Part shown: positions 7,052-16,300 of the stretch, one piece after another | Numbering within the stretch: position 1 is the stretch's first letter | Layout of the letters: every line of letters starts with the position of its first letter | Source: a virus | IMG/VR virus record: IMGVR_UViG_3300021139_000202 | Span: 1-20,245 of that record | DNA: 20,245 bases | Reading direction: 5' to 3' (one strand) | The notes under the pieces: model-generated | What the model was told of the DNA's origin: nothing | Seen by the model: only the letters and a program-made list of their open reading frames with translations | Databases searched by the model: none | Program-made: the position numbers and the translations under genes

Positions 7052-8209
7052 ATGTCAGATACACTTGAAGACGCAGGATTAGCCGCAGCTTTTGAGGCTG
7101 CAATGAACGGAACATCAACAGTAGATACCACTACAGTAGAAGCCCCCGTAGCTGAACCGACAACAGTAGAAGCACCAATTACCGAAACACAGTCAGAAGC
7201 AAAACAGCAAGATACTTTCAATTACGCTGAATGGCTTTCTGAAAAGACAGAGGGATTTATAAAAGACGAGGAATCACTAAAAACGATACTTCCAAAGGCA
7301 AAAGGCTACGATGACCTTGAAACAAAGTTAAAAGATCTTGAAACAAAAGTTCCAAAGTTTAACAACCCTGAAAGCGAAGCCCTTTATAAAGCATGGGCAA
7401 ACGGTGATAAGGATGCAGTTGTAAACTACATAAAAGAAACAACAAAGGACTACAAAACAATGTCAGACCTTGACGTTGTACGTGAAGCGTTATCCAAGAA
7501 AAATCCGGGATGGTCGCCACAGGAAGTAGAACTTGAAATACGTGCCGAATACGGCAAACAATTACAGGCTATTGACCTTGACTCTATTGAAAAAGAGGAT
7601 GAATTAGGTAGAATAAGCCAAGAATACAAGGACGCAGTTGCTCATAACGAAAGGGTTGAGGAAAACCAACTACGCCTTTCGAGGGCAGCAAGGGACAATA
7701 GGTCATTCCTGCTTGAACAACAAAGTAAAATAGAACTACCCAAAATATCACAGGCAGAAGCACCACAAGCTACGAGTCAGCAACCAACCGCAGAGGAACT
7801 TGCTGAAAGACAAAGTGCGTGGGAAAAGAACGTTTTAGATAATTTGCCAAAACTTTCTAATTTGAAAATGAACATAGACGACAAGGAGGTTGAGTATGTT
7901 CGTTCCGATGCAGAGAAAAAAGAATTGACAGATTACATGAAATCGTTTAACATTTTCACTTTCGCCAAAGAACAAGGTTGGACGAATGAAGACGGTACAC
8001 CAAATCCTTTAAAAATAGCCGAGGATGTGCAAAAGTTAAAGAAGTTTGATACTATCGTTAAATCATTTTCTTCACAGGTAAAAACAGATGTAACAAAGGA
8101 AACGTTAAAGAAAATTAAAAACGTGGATAATTCGTTACGTTCTACAACACCCGATGGGGAACCGCAATCTTTGGAGGAGGCTTACGCTCGTGCAAGAGGA
8201 TGGGAGTAA
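7052..8209 (+). CDS. Probable scaffolding protein
   Basis: This 385-residue acidic, mostly helical protein sits between portal and capsid genes, the usual place of a scaffolding protein. Residues 25-55 are a low-complexity Thr/Val/Glu/Ala/Pro stretch holding TTVEAP twice. Charged helices follow at about 80-100 and 175-225. There is a second Gln/Ala/Pro-rich linker (231-250) and a C-terminal helical region (320-360) with many Lys, a common capsid-binding feature of scaffolds. It would guide assembly of the capsid shell and leave before or during packaging. No protease triad is seen, so a fused head protease is not supported. The ATG follows a run of seven T without a Shine-Dalgarno site. The call rests on composition and position. 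Confidence 0.6.
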   Translation: MSDTLEDAGLAAAFEAAMNGTSTVDTTTVEAPVAEPTTVEAPITETQSEAKQQDTFNYAEWLSEKTEGFIKDEESLKTILPKAKGYDDLETKLKDLETKVPKFNNPESEALYKAWANGDKDAVVNYIKETTKDYKTMSDLDVVREALSKKNPGWSPQEVELEIRAEYGKQLQAIDLDSIEKEDELGRISQEYKDAVAHNERVEENQLRLSRAARDNRSFLLEQQSKIELPKISQAEAPQATSQQPTAEELAERQSAWEKNVLDNLPKLSNLKMNIDDKEVEYVRSDAEKKELTDYMKSFNIFTFAKEQGWTNEDGTPNPLKIAEDVQKLKKFDTIVKSFSSQVKTDVTKETLKKIKNVDNSLRSTTPDGEPQSLEEAYARARGWE

Positions 8210-8241
8210 AATCAACAACAATTTAAAAGAAACAAAAAACA

Positions 8242-9594
8242 ATGGCACAGTCAACACCCGTTAGTACACCTAACGCATACGCAACCTCCGGTGTCAGCAG
8301 ACAAGGTACGCTGATTTCCCAACTTAATATAGTTGTTCCAAGAACACTATTCGAGTTATTCAAAAAATATCGCTTTACTTCGTATATGCTACTTACTCAA
8401 TTAGAGGGTGGTATTTTGAAAATCAATTCAAACGAAAGCGAAAACAAGCAATTTTATCACTACGAAGATTACGGTCGTGATTTAGGCTTTGTTACCGCAG
8501 CAGCAAACGTTACTTCAGCAGGCGCAGGTACAGCAATCACCTTTACAGAGGGTTCGGGTTCTTACTCTAACTCCGGCACAACTTCATTACCTGATGTTGG
8601 TATGATTTTGTACAATTCACGTACAGGTGTTGAAAGTTATGTTAACGTTGTAAACAAGACAGTAGCTAACGCACACACCGTTCAAATCACCCCTGTAGTA
8701 TCAACACAGGACGCATCTTTGCAAGCAGGTGACATTCTGCAATCAAGGGGCTACAAATACGTTGGTGAATCGTCAGGTTACACCACTACTATTGTTAAGC
8801 AAATCGCTAAGTTCATCAACTATTGCACCCAACACCGTTTGGATTGCGTGTTGTCGGATTTGTCAACAATGGAACGTATCGACTTCCCTTACAATGGTCA
8901 GAACTTCTACACCTACAAGCAAATGGATGACGATGATAACAGGTTTTTGCAAGAAGCAGAATTTTTACTGTTAACATCAAACTTGACCAATAACTTGGGT
9001 TACAGCGAAAGCGGTACTTTGGGTCTTATCCAATGGATACAGGCAAACGGTATCAATACCAACTATTCTTCATTTAACGTTCAATCAACTTTCGCAGCTT
9101 TGGAACGTCTTATAGACGCTGAAGGTGGCCCGATGTCTTATGACTGGTTACAGGACACCAACCAAAACATTGAAGTACAGAACGCTTTGGGTAACGAGTT
9201 TAACAACGGTGCTATCCTGTACGATCCGGCAGATTTGCGCAGAGGATTTAAGAAATATTCACCTTATGGTCGTGAGTACACTTTCATCCGTTATACGCCA
9301 TTTACTGACCCACGTGTATATGGTTCAAGCGCAAACAACTCATTGTTTAACAACTATGGTATCGGTGTTCCAACAGGAAAACGTGACCTGAACGGTGACT
9401 CAAGCAAGAACGATATGCCACAGCTTATCAAGAGGTATCAGCAGGTAAAAGGTCAGCAAGTTTACGCTTGGGAAACAGGCGGTCTTTCTGATAGCGGTAA
9501 AACTCTTACTGCAAACTTAACCTATTCAATGATAGAGTATCCGGGTTTGACCGTACAAGGTTCAAATCAGTTCTTTATCCTGAATAAAGCATAA
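8242..9594 (+). CDS. Major capsid protein (HK97-fold inferred)
   Basis: The 450-residue protein has the place, length and composition of a major capsid protein. The N-terminal arm is rich in Ser, Thr and Gly; a helical stretch LFELFKKYRF (37-46) leads to NKQFYHYEDYGRD (68-80), plausibly near the E-loop. A beta-rich insert (85-170) full of Gly, Thr and Val ends in LQAGDIL. Helices at 181-205 and 225-250 fit the spine and P domain, and a beta-rich end (405-450) fits the A domain. It would form the icosahedral shell around the portal. Arginine is often coded by CGT and Asn/Phe often by AAC/TTC, while neighbours lean to AGG/AGA and A/T-ending codons, as expected of a very highly expressed gene. 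It starts 32 nt after the scaffold gene and is followed by a strong hairpin. Confidence 0.8.
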   Translation: MAQSTPVSTPNAYATSGVSRQGTLISQLNIVVPRTLFELFKKYRFTSYMLLTQLEGGILKINSNESENKQFYHYEDYGRDLGFVTAAANVTSAGAGTAITFTEGSGSYSNSGTTSLPDVGMILYNSRTGVESYVNVVNKTVANAHTVQITPVVSTQDASLQAGDILQSRGYKYVGESSGYTTTIVKQIAKFINYCTQHRLDCVLSDLSTMERIDFPYNGQNFYTYKQMDDDDNRFLQEAEFLLLTSNLTNNLGYSESGTLGLIQWIQANGINTNYSSFNVQSTFAALERLIDAEGGPMSYDWLQDTNQNIEVQNALGNEFNNGAILYDPADLRRGFKKYSPYGREYTFIRYTPFTDPRVYGSSANNSLFNNYGIGVPTGKRDLNGDSSKNDMPQLIKRYQQVKGQQVYAWETGGLSDSGKTLTANLTYSMIEYPGLTVQGSNQFFILNKA

Positions 9595-9606
9595 TTTTTA
9601 AAAAAA

Positions 9607-9630
9607 GGGGGAGGTAATTTCGCCTCCCCT
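9607..9630. terminator. GC-rich hairpin after the capsid gene (terminator-like)
   Basis: GGGGAGG (9608-9614) pairs with CCTCCCC (9623-9629) around an 8-nt loop, with one G-T pair added at the base. A run of seven A (9600-9606) comes just before it. On the minus strand this reads as stem plus seven T, a classical intrinsic terminator. On the plus strand no T run follows, so it may only attenuate transcription or protect the capsid mRNA 3' end. Confidence 0.6.
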
Positions 9631-9643
9631 CTATTAATAGTTT

Positions 9644-10612
9644 ATGTCAGCAGCAACAGAAGCAATGAGAAAAGCAAGGGAAGCCAAAAAAGCCCCTGCT
9701 ACATTTAACACAAGAGAGGTTACCCAACGACAGCCCAAAGTTTCGGAAGAAGACAAGGTGTATGTATATCAGCTTGTTCAAGAATATCCGAATGAATGGA
9801 AACCTGTAGATAAAAAGAACGGTAAGCCTCTGTATCCACCATATCCAAAGCATTTCACTTTACCAAACGAGGGAATGGCTTTTGATGAAGAAACAAAAAG
9901 GGCAAGGAATTGGCGTTTTATTGAGGGTCAGCCGTCAATATGGGTCGATGAGCAACCCGAACTTGCCAATGTGGACAAGGATGAAATCCATACCATGTTA
10001 GGGCAGGAAGAAAATCAGCTTCACTTTGAATTTGGCACACTTCATGTAAGGGGTGTTGAAAAGATGAAAAGGCAAGCATTGGAAATACAAGATTGCTTTG
10101 AGGGTAAAAAGAAACAATATCGTCCTAAATTGCGTACATTTAGATTAGTTAACCCTGAAGTGGCGGTAGATAACGCTATGTCGCATTTAGATAAACAGTT
10201 CAACGCTGAAAAGATGGCGAGAGAACTTACAGACGAACAAATGATTGAGTGCGCTTATATCATGGGTATAAACACCGATGACCTGAGTGATGCGGGTATC
10301 AAAAAAATAAGGTTGGAATTTTTAACAAGGTCTAAATATGACCCTAAAAATCCTAAAGCCCTTGATTGGTTTACGGGAATAATCGGTAGTCCTGTTACGC
10401 ATATAACCTATGTATTCAGAAAAGCTATTGAGGATGGCGAACTATCAGTTACACAAATCCCCGGAAAGCTAACATGGTCACAAGCGGGATTAGCTATCAT
10501 GGATATACCGGGAGAGTCAACAGCAGTTGATTATCTGTCAAGCCTTTATATTGAGGGTGATGAAAAGGTAATACGATTGGTAGAAGAACTTGAGGGGAAA
10601 ATGGTTTCATAA
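9644..10612 (+). CDS. Unrecognised head-region protein
   Basis: This 322-residue protein is not recognised. The N-terminus (1-35) is basic and Ala/Lys-rich. Residues 36-105 contain a Pro/Tyr/Trp-rich part (KPLYPPYPKHFTLP, NWRFIEGQPSIWVDE) that looks like a compact beta domain. Residues 133-190 follow with HVRGVEKMKRQALEIQDCF and FRLVNPEVAVDNAMSHLDKQF. Residues 191-240 form paired helices including MIECAYIMGIN and KKIRLEFLTRSKYDPKNPKALDWF. The end (250-322) has further helices and an acidic tail. It lies between the capsid hairpin and a firm terminator, so it closes the head transcription unit. A virion accessory, capsid-completion or packaging factor is likely from position alone. No catalytic motif is seen. 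Confidence 0.75.
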   Translation: MSAATEAMRKAREAKKAPATFNTREVTQRQPKVSEEDKVYVYQLVQEYPNEWKPVDKKNGKPLYPPYPKHFTLPNEGMAFDEETKRARNWRFIEGQPSIWVDEQPELANVDKDEIHTMLGQEENQLHFEFGTLHVRGVEKMKRQALEIQDCFEGKKKQYRPKLRTFRLVNPEVAVDNAMSHLDKQFNAEKMARELTDEQMIECAYIMGINTDDLSDAGIKKIRLEFLTRSKYDPKNPKALDWFTGIIGSPVTHITYVFRKAIEDGELSVTQIPGKLTWSQAGLAIMDIPGESTAVDYLSSLYIEGDEKVIRLVEELEGKMVS

Positions 10613-10642
10613 TTGGGTTTTTCATATATAATTGGTTTAGGT

Positions 10643-10679
10643 AAAAAGTCCCGATTGTTCTCAGCTTTCGGGCTTTTTT
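10643..10679 (+). terminator. Rho-independent terminator ending the head unit
   Basis: AAAAAG(T)CCCGA (10643-10654) pairs with TCGGGC plus T run (10668-10679): five G-C-rich closing pairs, one bulged T, a sixth G-C pair, then A-T pairs, with a 13-nt loop. Six T follow the stem on the plus strand. It lies 30 nt after the stop of the 322-residue gene and should end transcription of the packaging/head genes. Confidence 0.8.
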
Positions 10680-10706
10680 ATATTTAAGAATAATAGTATA
10701 TATTTG
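10675..10706 (+). promoter_or_regulatory. Bacteroidota-type promoter candidate for the tail unit
   Basis: TATATTTG (10699-10706) is an exact match to the TAnnTTTG -7 element. The -33 position, 20 nt upstream, holds TTTT (10675-10678), which overlaps the T run of the terminator, so the TTTG match is partial. The next start codon (GTG, 10723) is only 16 nt after the element, implying a very short leader. Confidence 0.5.
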
Positions 10707-10722
10707 GTAAACGAATTACGAC

Positions 10723-11886
10723 GTGGCATACAGCAATGACCCCATAAATTTAGCCTACCAATTACTCAAAAAAAGAGCTAATTCACGAGGTGCTTCGAGT
10801 AATATTACCCCTAATCAATTCAATCAATTTTGGAATAGGGCTGAATTAAAGTTTTTTAATAACGAATATAAATCATACGCACAAACACAAATAGTATCGG
10901 ATGCTGTTAGTAAATGGCTATCTGACCCACAGTACATCCCTATTGATGCCACAGGACGCTTTAATTTCTACACAGGGATGAGTATGATACACGTTGATAG
11001 TATGGACTCGTTCTTACCCGCAACTACGGCTACGGGGCAGATAAACGGCTATACGGTAACGGGTGGTTCGGGATACACATCAGGAACATATACAGTTAAT
11101 TTAACGGGGGGTACAGGTTCGCTTGCAACAGCAACGGCAACGGTTGTGGGTGGGGTTGTTACAACAGTTATACTAACCAATCCCGGCATAGGATATACGG
11201 TAAATGACAACTTAACCGCAACAATACCCGGAGGTTCGGGATGGAAAATAGTAATAACAGGGATAGGTCAAACAATCCCCGGACAAGTAAGACGTGTTGA
11301 AAAAGAATTTCTTTCAGCATCACTTAGTTCTACCTATGATTCACCAACACCCGATTTCCCTGTATATACACAATTCTCTACTTGGTTTCAATTTTATCCA
11401 GTAACAACAGGACTTGCAAAATTGGTTTATTTAAAGCAGCCTGTTTACTCTTATTGGAATTACCTGATGCAGGGGTATATCAGTACTCTATCGGGTCTTA
11501 CGGGAGGTACAGGATACACTAATGGCACTTATAACAATGTTCCTTTAACTGGAGGGTTAGGTAATTCTGCTTTAGCCACGATAGTAGTAGCGGGCGGTGC
11601 GGTTACGAGTGTTACGGTAACAAATCCGGGTAAGTTATATGCAATAAATGATATACTATCAGCAAGTAATACCTTTTTAGGGGGCGCAGGTTCGGGCTTT
11701 CAAATAATAGTGACAAGTATTATAAATGCAAGACCTTACTATACATCTACAGGGTCGATACAGCCACTTTGGAATGATAATGATATTTCTTATATTGTTG
11801 ACTTAGCCCTTGAAGATATCGCAATAGCAGCGAGGGACGAACAATTACAAGCATTTGCGCAATCAACTGAAAGGAGTACACAATAA
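10723..11886 (+). CDS. Portal-proximal adaptor/ring-like protein carrying two beta modules
   Basis: The start is GTG, 16 nt after a promoter-like element. The 387-residue protein begins with a helical part (PINLAYQLLKKRANSRG and NQFNQFWNRAELKFF, 8-45), continues into a segment IPIDATGRFNFYTGMSMIHVDSM (72-94), and ends in helices (355-380). This helix plus beta plan resembles head-tail adaptor or ring proteins that sit under the portal in podoviruses. Two Gly/Thr-rich beta modules are inserted, at residues 108-181 and 253-333, related to each other and to one in the muzzle-like protein. Without them the core is about 230 residues, the size of its two downstream neighbours. The stop and next start overlap as TAATG. 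The adaptor role is inferred from place and plan. Confidence 0.6.
   Translation: MAYSNDPINLAYQLLKKRANSRGASSNITPNQFNQFWNRAELKFFNNEYKSYAQTQIVSDAVSKWLSDPQYIPIDATGRFNFYTGMSMIHVDSMDSFLPATTATGQINGYTVTGGSGYTSGTYTVNLTGGTGSLATATATVVGGVVTTVILTNPGIGYTVNDNLTATIPGGSGWKIVITGIGQTIPGQVRRVEKEFLSASLSSTYDSPTPDFPVYTQFSTWFQFYPVTTGLAKLVYLKQPVYSYWNYLMQGYISTLSGLTGGTGYTNGTYNNVPLTGGLGNSALATIVVAGGAVTSVTVTNPGKLYAINDILSASNTFLGGAGSGFQIIVTSIINARPYYTSTGSIQPLWNDNDISYIVDLALEDIAIAARDEQLQAFAQSTERSTQ
11044..11265 (+). repeat. Beta module copy A (adaptor-like gene)
   Basis: It encodes residues 108-181 with the marks GGSGYTSGTY, VNLTGGTG, VVGGVVTTVILTNPGIGY and NDNL. The same order of marks occurs in copies B and C, so the three are homologous at protein level. 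This copy is the most diverged in DNA sequence. Confidence 0.75.
11479..11721 (+). repeat. Beta module copy B (adaptor-like gene)
   Basis: It encodes residues 253-333 with GGTGYTNGTYNNVPLTGG, AGGAVTSVTVTNPG and GGAGSGFQI. A 14-nt stretch at 11521-11534 is identical to 15445-15458 in copy C, and the flanking codons are nearly so, suggesting more recent shared origin with copy C than with copy A. Confidence 0.75.
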
Positions 11887-12518
11887 TGGCAAATGTAAGC
11901 ACGTACCGACAGTTAAGTGAAATCATACAAAATCAGCACTATAATGGATATGCACCACCAAACGCTGATATATCACAACCGCACATAGCGCAATTAATAG
12001 CTACCAAAATAGCCAAGTATGCTACTATATCTGCCTTTAAAAACGGAAATGCAGGAGATACGGCTTATGCGGATGACCAATTTGTTTCAGTTTACAACGG
12101 ATTAGCATTACAAACAAATACAAACGGTGAAAAATATGTGGTTTTACCTGCTACACCTGCGGGGCTACCTAAAAATACCGAAATAGTACAAGTTAGCTTT
12201 ACTCCATCATACAATATGCACGTTATCCCCTTGCAGCAAAAGGACGACTTTGTAGAAAGTTTATTACCCCCTTTGCCACAAAAGATGATAATGTACAAAA
12301 TAGAGAACGGCAATATTGTTTTCAGGCTATTACCCGCTATTATAAACGCTACGGTGAATGTTAAAATGATTGGCGTAATAAGTGGGACAAATATTATGAA
12401 CGCCACGTTGAATATACCCAAAGATTTGGAAGATATTATACGAACAGAGATATTAGAAGAACTGCAAATCCACTATAAAGTTAAATCACCTAAAATAGAA
12501 GCGGAGGGCGAACAATGA
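11886..12518 (+). CDS. Adaptor/ring-like protein, second of three
   Basis: The 210-residue protein starts in a TAATG overlap with the previous gene and ends in an ATGA overlap with the next. It has an N-terminal helical part (YRQLSEIIQNQHY; HIAQLIATKIAKYATISAF, 33-51). A beta-rich middle contains YVVLPATPAGLPKNTEIVQVSF (84-105) and MHVIPLQQKDDFVESLLPP. A C-terminal beta hairpin and helix end in DLEDIIRTEILEELQIHY (180-197). The LP plus I.V strand element recurs in its neighbours. Such proteins form rings between portal and tail in crAss-like and other podoviruses. No specific family is claimed. Confidence 0.6.
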   Translation: MANVSTYRQLSEIIQNQHYNGYAPPNADISQPHIAQLIATKIAKYATISAFKNGNAGDTAYADDQFVSVYNGLALQTNTNGEKYVVLPATPAGLPKNTEIVQVSFTPSYNMHVIPLQQKDDFVESLLPPLPQKMIMYKIENGNIVFRLLPAIINATVNVKMIGVISGTNIMNATLNIPKDLEDIIRTEILEELQIHYKVKSPKIEAEGEQ

Positions 12519-13300
12519 GTTCAAAAATAAGTCTATCGCAGGTGGTTGCTGAACTTATCGACAGCATGGATAGGTCTGAACACTATTTCAGAAGACTATA
12601 TCGTATTGGTGTAAGGGGCGCAAGGAAGTTTAATATGGATATTTACGGCCAGTTTCGTAGTGTTCTATTAGATGTTCCCACGAGTGGTGTTGTTCCTTTC
12701 CCAAAAGACTACTTACAGTATTCCATGCTTGGCGTTATCAATAATCAGGGCGAGGCAGTACCTATTAAACATAATGAGCAACTTTCAAAGTTAAAGCAAC
12801 AATATTTAGCGTCACAAGAGCAAATAATTCCCGTTCCAAAAGTACCGACAGGTATTGTTGGGGGATTTGAGAACCCACAGGGTTTTCCTTTTTATTGGAT
12901 GAATTACGTTTGGGGGGATTGTGGTTATGTTCACCTATACGGACTTGGTGGCGGTTCACAAGAGTTTGGTTGGTTTACGATTGATGAGATTAACCAATGC
13001 TTTCTAATAGCCCCTAATTACCCATATACGACAATTATGCTCGAATACCTATCAGATGGGTTCGATATTAATTGCAACGATTATATGGTAGATATACGTG
13101 CCGTAGATGCTATGCAATGGTGGATACGTTGGATGGATAGAGTAGATACACCTAAACGTTGGGGTAGAGGGGACGTTCAATACGCACAACAGCAGTATGT
13201 ATTGCAGTCAAGGATGGCTAAGGCAAGGATAAACCACGCCAACATCAACGAAATGCAAACAGAGTTTAGAAAGAATATTAAATTAACAGCCAAAGCGTAA
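12515..13300 (+). CDS. Adaptor/ring-like protein, third of three
   Basis: The 261-residue protein has an N-terminal helical part (SLSQVVAELIDSMDRSEHYFRRLYRIGVRGARKF) and then LDVPTSGVVPFPKDYLQYSMLGVINNQGEAVPIKHNEQL, a beta pattern common in phage tail-adaptor proteins where a polar strand precedes PKDY. Trp, Tyr and Gly-rich loops follow, then YPYTTIMLEYLSDGFD and helices with AVDAMQWWIRWMDRV. The C-terminal helix is basic. It would form a ring next to the muzzle, whose gene follows in a TAATG overlap. GGAGGG lies 7 nt before the ATG and may serve as a weak ribosome site. The adaptor role is inferred from pattern and gene order. Confidence 0.62.
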   Translation: MSSKISLSQVVAELIDSMDRSEHYFRRLYRIGVRGARKFNMDIYGQFRSVLLDVPTSGVVPFPKDYLQYSMLGVINNQGEAVPIKHNEQLSKLKQQYLASQEQIIPVPKVPTGIVGGFENPQGFPFYWMNYVWGDCGYVHLYGLGGGSQEFGWFTIDEINQCFLIAPNYPYTTIMLEYLSDGFDINCNDYMVDIRAVDAMQWWIRWMDRVDTPKRWGRGDVQYAQQQYVLQSRMAKARINHANINEMQTEFRKNIKLTAKA

Positions 13301-16300
13301 TGGGTCTTAATGATGAAAACAAGTTATTTTATCAAGGCGGGTTAGACCAAGACTCCGCACCCGAAGCTGTTGACCCCAATGATTACATTAATGGCGTTAA
13401 TATCCGTAATACAGGAACGGCATTAGGGGAAGAAGGCTATATAACGAATATAGAGTCAAATATAGCCCTTTCAGGCTCTTTATTGCCGGGGGTGAATGAT
13501 GTTATAGGTGGCGGTAAATTCGACGATACAGGGCAGATAGTGGGCTTTAGATTCAATTCTGCGGGTAACTGTCAGATACTTTTATATTCAACATCCACAC
13601 AAACATACAAAGTAATATATACGGACGTAACGGATAGTGGCGGTGCTACACTTTTACCATTAAACCCCCAACAACCCGTAACAGCGATACTTGTCAATAA
13701 AACCTATTTGGTATGGTGGGCTAAAGGGCTTGAAGTAGGTTACACTAATTTAAATACCCTTGCATCGGGTGGCTACGGAACGGTTTTATGGGAAGATTTG
13801 TCGCTGTTAAAGCCACAATGTATGATTCCCCCAACGTGGCAATTCGGTAGCGATGCGGGAACACCGTCAAATTTCCTTTATTCTAACTTAGCGCAATTTT
13901 CAGTCCAGTACGTAAATACGGACTACAACTATTCAGCATGGAGTACATGGAGTAGCAGGGCAACGCCATATCAAGAAAACACGCCAACATTAGGTGCTAA
14001 TGTAAGCCAAAATAACTATCTGATAGTAACGGTAAATATCGGGTCGGCAAGGGCTAATATTGTCAATATAGCGTGCCGTTTTGGTAATAACATATTTTAC
14101 ACTATAAAATCGGTTACAAGGGCTTATATCCTTGCTTTGCCCAATTCAAGTGTGAATGTTGCTACGGAAGTGTATGAGGCGTATAATTCAGCCAATAATA
14201 CGTATTCCTTTGCTTTCTATAATAACACGATAAATATCCCTGTTGCAACAGAAGAAACAGCGTTAAACTACGATTATATATGGCCTGCAAATTCAGGTGC
14301 TTTAATCAACGGTAATATCATAGGGCTTGCTGATTGGCAGACACTATATCCAAGACCCGATACAAGCGTAACCATAAGTGCTGCGGGATATAATCCGAAT
14401 ATATCCATTCCTGTTGCTACAGCCCCGGCAAATCCGATTACAATGACCAATAAGTTTTTAGGGTCAAGTGGTAGTGGTGCAGGATCTCACCAAAGGATAA
14501 TGTATTTTACATTAAGTGGTAGCCCTAATACAAATGATAAAATAGTTATTGTAACGGCTGATATACGGGATTCTACAAACACAAGGGATTATAGTTATGT
14601 TGTTCCGGGTTCACAAACAGGGAACTTAGCTGCGGTTGTTGCTACTTTAGTAAGCTATTTGCCAAGTGCGTCATACGTAAATAATAGCGGTGTTTACACA
14701 GTAACATTTATAGGTATATCGTATCAAAGTGGGTTAAACTTTGGTGTGCAATTATACTTTTCAGGCGCAACAACAACAAATTCAATACCATCAATCCCCG
14801 ATAACTCACAAGGTCAATTAGCTTTGTCGTACAGGGATTATAAAGGGCGTTTTTTACCATTATCAACGGATAAAACATACCAATGGACATCACCAAGTTA
14901 TGCACAGGTAAACGGTAACGCTATTGAGATAAATTGGACGATAAATACCCCGGCAGCCCCGGCAGGTGCAGTAGACTACCAATGGCTTATTACAGCCCCA
15001 CAGGTGAATAAAATAGTAGACACTATTGCTACCTTACTTATTTTTAAAGGGACGTGGAACGCATTAACTAATACCCCGACATTAGCGGTAAATTCAGGTA
15101 ATGGAGGTGACACCTATCAAATAACAGAGGGTTGTGCGCCAATAAACACAGCGCACTATACCAATTTGGGAACAAATGACACGTATAATACAAGTGACTA
15201 TATTGTAGATAATTCACTTAGTTATGATGTTATTCCTAAAGACTTTGGTAATTTAACTAATAATAGCTTTCTTGCTTTCTCATTAAACGCATTGCGCCTT
15301 TATGATACAACCTACCAACAAGAGGGTGTTAATGCTTTGTTGGCGTATGATTATAGTCCGGGTGACAGGTGTACACTACATTATTGGATAGGTAACGTGG
15401 GGGCAATAGCGACCTATACTACCACGGGCGGGTCAAGCTACACAAATGGCACTTATAATAATGTTAACCTTACAGGTGGTACAGGAACAGGCGCACAGGC
15501 GACAATAACCATATCGGGCGGTGCAGTAACGGGGATAGTGATTACCAATCCGGGAACGGGATATGTTGTAGGGGATACATTAACTTGCGCTAATACTTTA
15601 ATTGGTGGTACAGGGTCAGGATGGAGTATTAGCGTTACCGCTTTGGTAACAAATGGCACTAATTACTTCAATAATCCTTGTATTGACCTTGCTGTATTGG
15701 GATATGATGCCGGAAATTACATTGTTAAGGTTGAAAATAGCGCAGCATTAAGCGTTTCGGGTGGTCACATTTATTACAATGGTAATCAAATAGATGTAAG
15801 GAACATATTTCTACGTCTTTACTCCCCTGCCCTGCAAAATCAGACAAGCCAAACATCAAGCCAAAGTACAACAGTTTGGTATGAGATAGGACAACGATTC
15901 CCAATAACCAACGGGCTACATACCGTATTAAACGGGATAATAACAGATGGTGGAGTATATTATAAGACAAGGCAATTCCCCGATGGTATCTTACCGTTCA
16001 CCAACCCGCCAATACAAACAATAGCAACGGACTTAAATTACTCCGATTTCTATCCATCAACGTATTGGTCACAAGGTAGGACAAGGACGTATTACGATGA
16101 ACTTGAACAGACAACACAAGCTGCAAGTATCATTACAAGCCAAAACTATATATTGGGGTCTAAGAACAATGGGTTAAACAGGTTTTATCCGTCTACAATA
16201 TATGGTGAGGGTAATGGTCAAACATCATCGGCACAAGGCGGTATTCAGATTATGTGGCAACGGGGTAATATCCTTGTTATAGTTCAAGAACTAAACGTAT

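Noticed and set aside
7052-8209. Head maturation protease fused to the scaffold
   Set aside because: No Ser/His/Asp motif of known phage proteases could be seen; the protein is acidic, helical and low in Gly.
8729-9391. Second-frame plus-strand open frames inside the capsid gene
   Set aside because: They are by-products of the unusual codon use of the capsid gene; products are Cys/Thr-rich with no plausible fold.
10613-10722. A tRNA or small RNA gene in the largest gap
   Set aside because: The gap is only 110 nt and is explained by the terminator and promoter-like element; no cloverleaf pattern was found.
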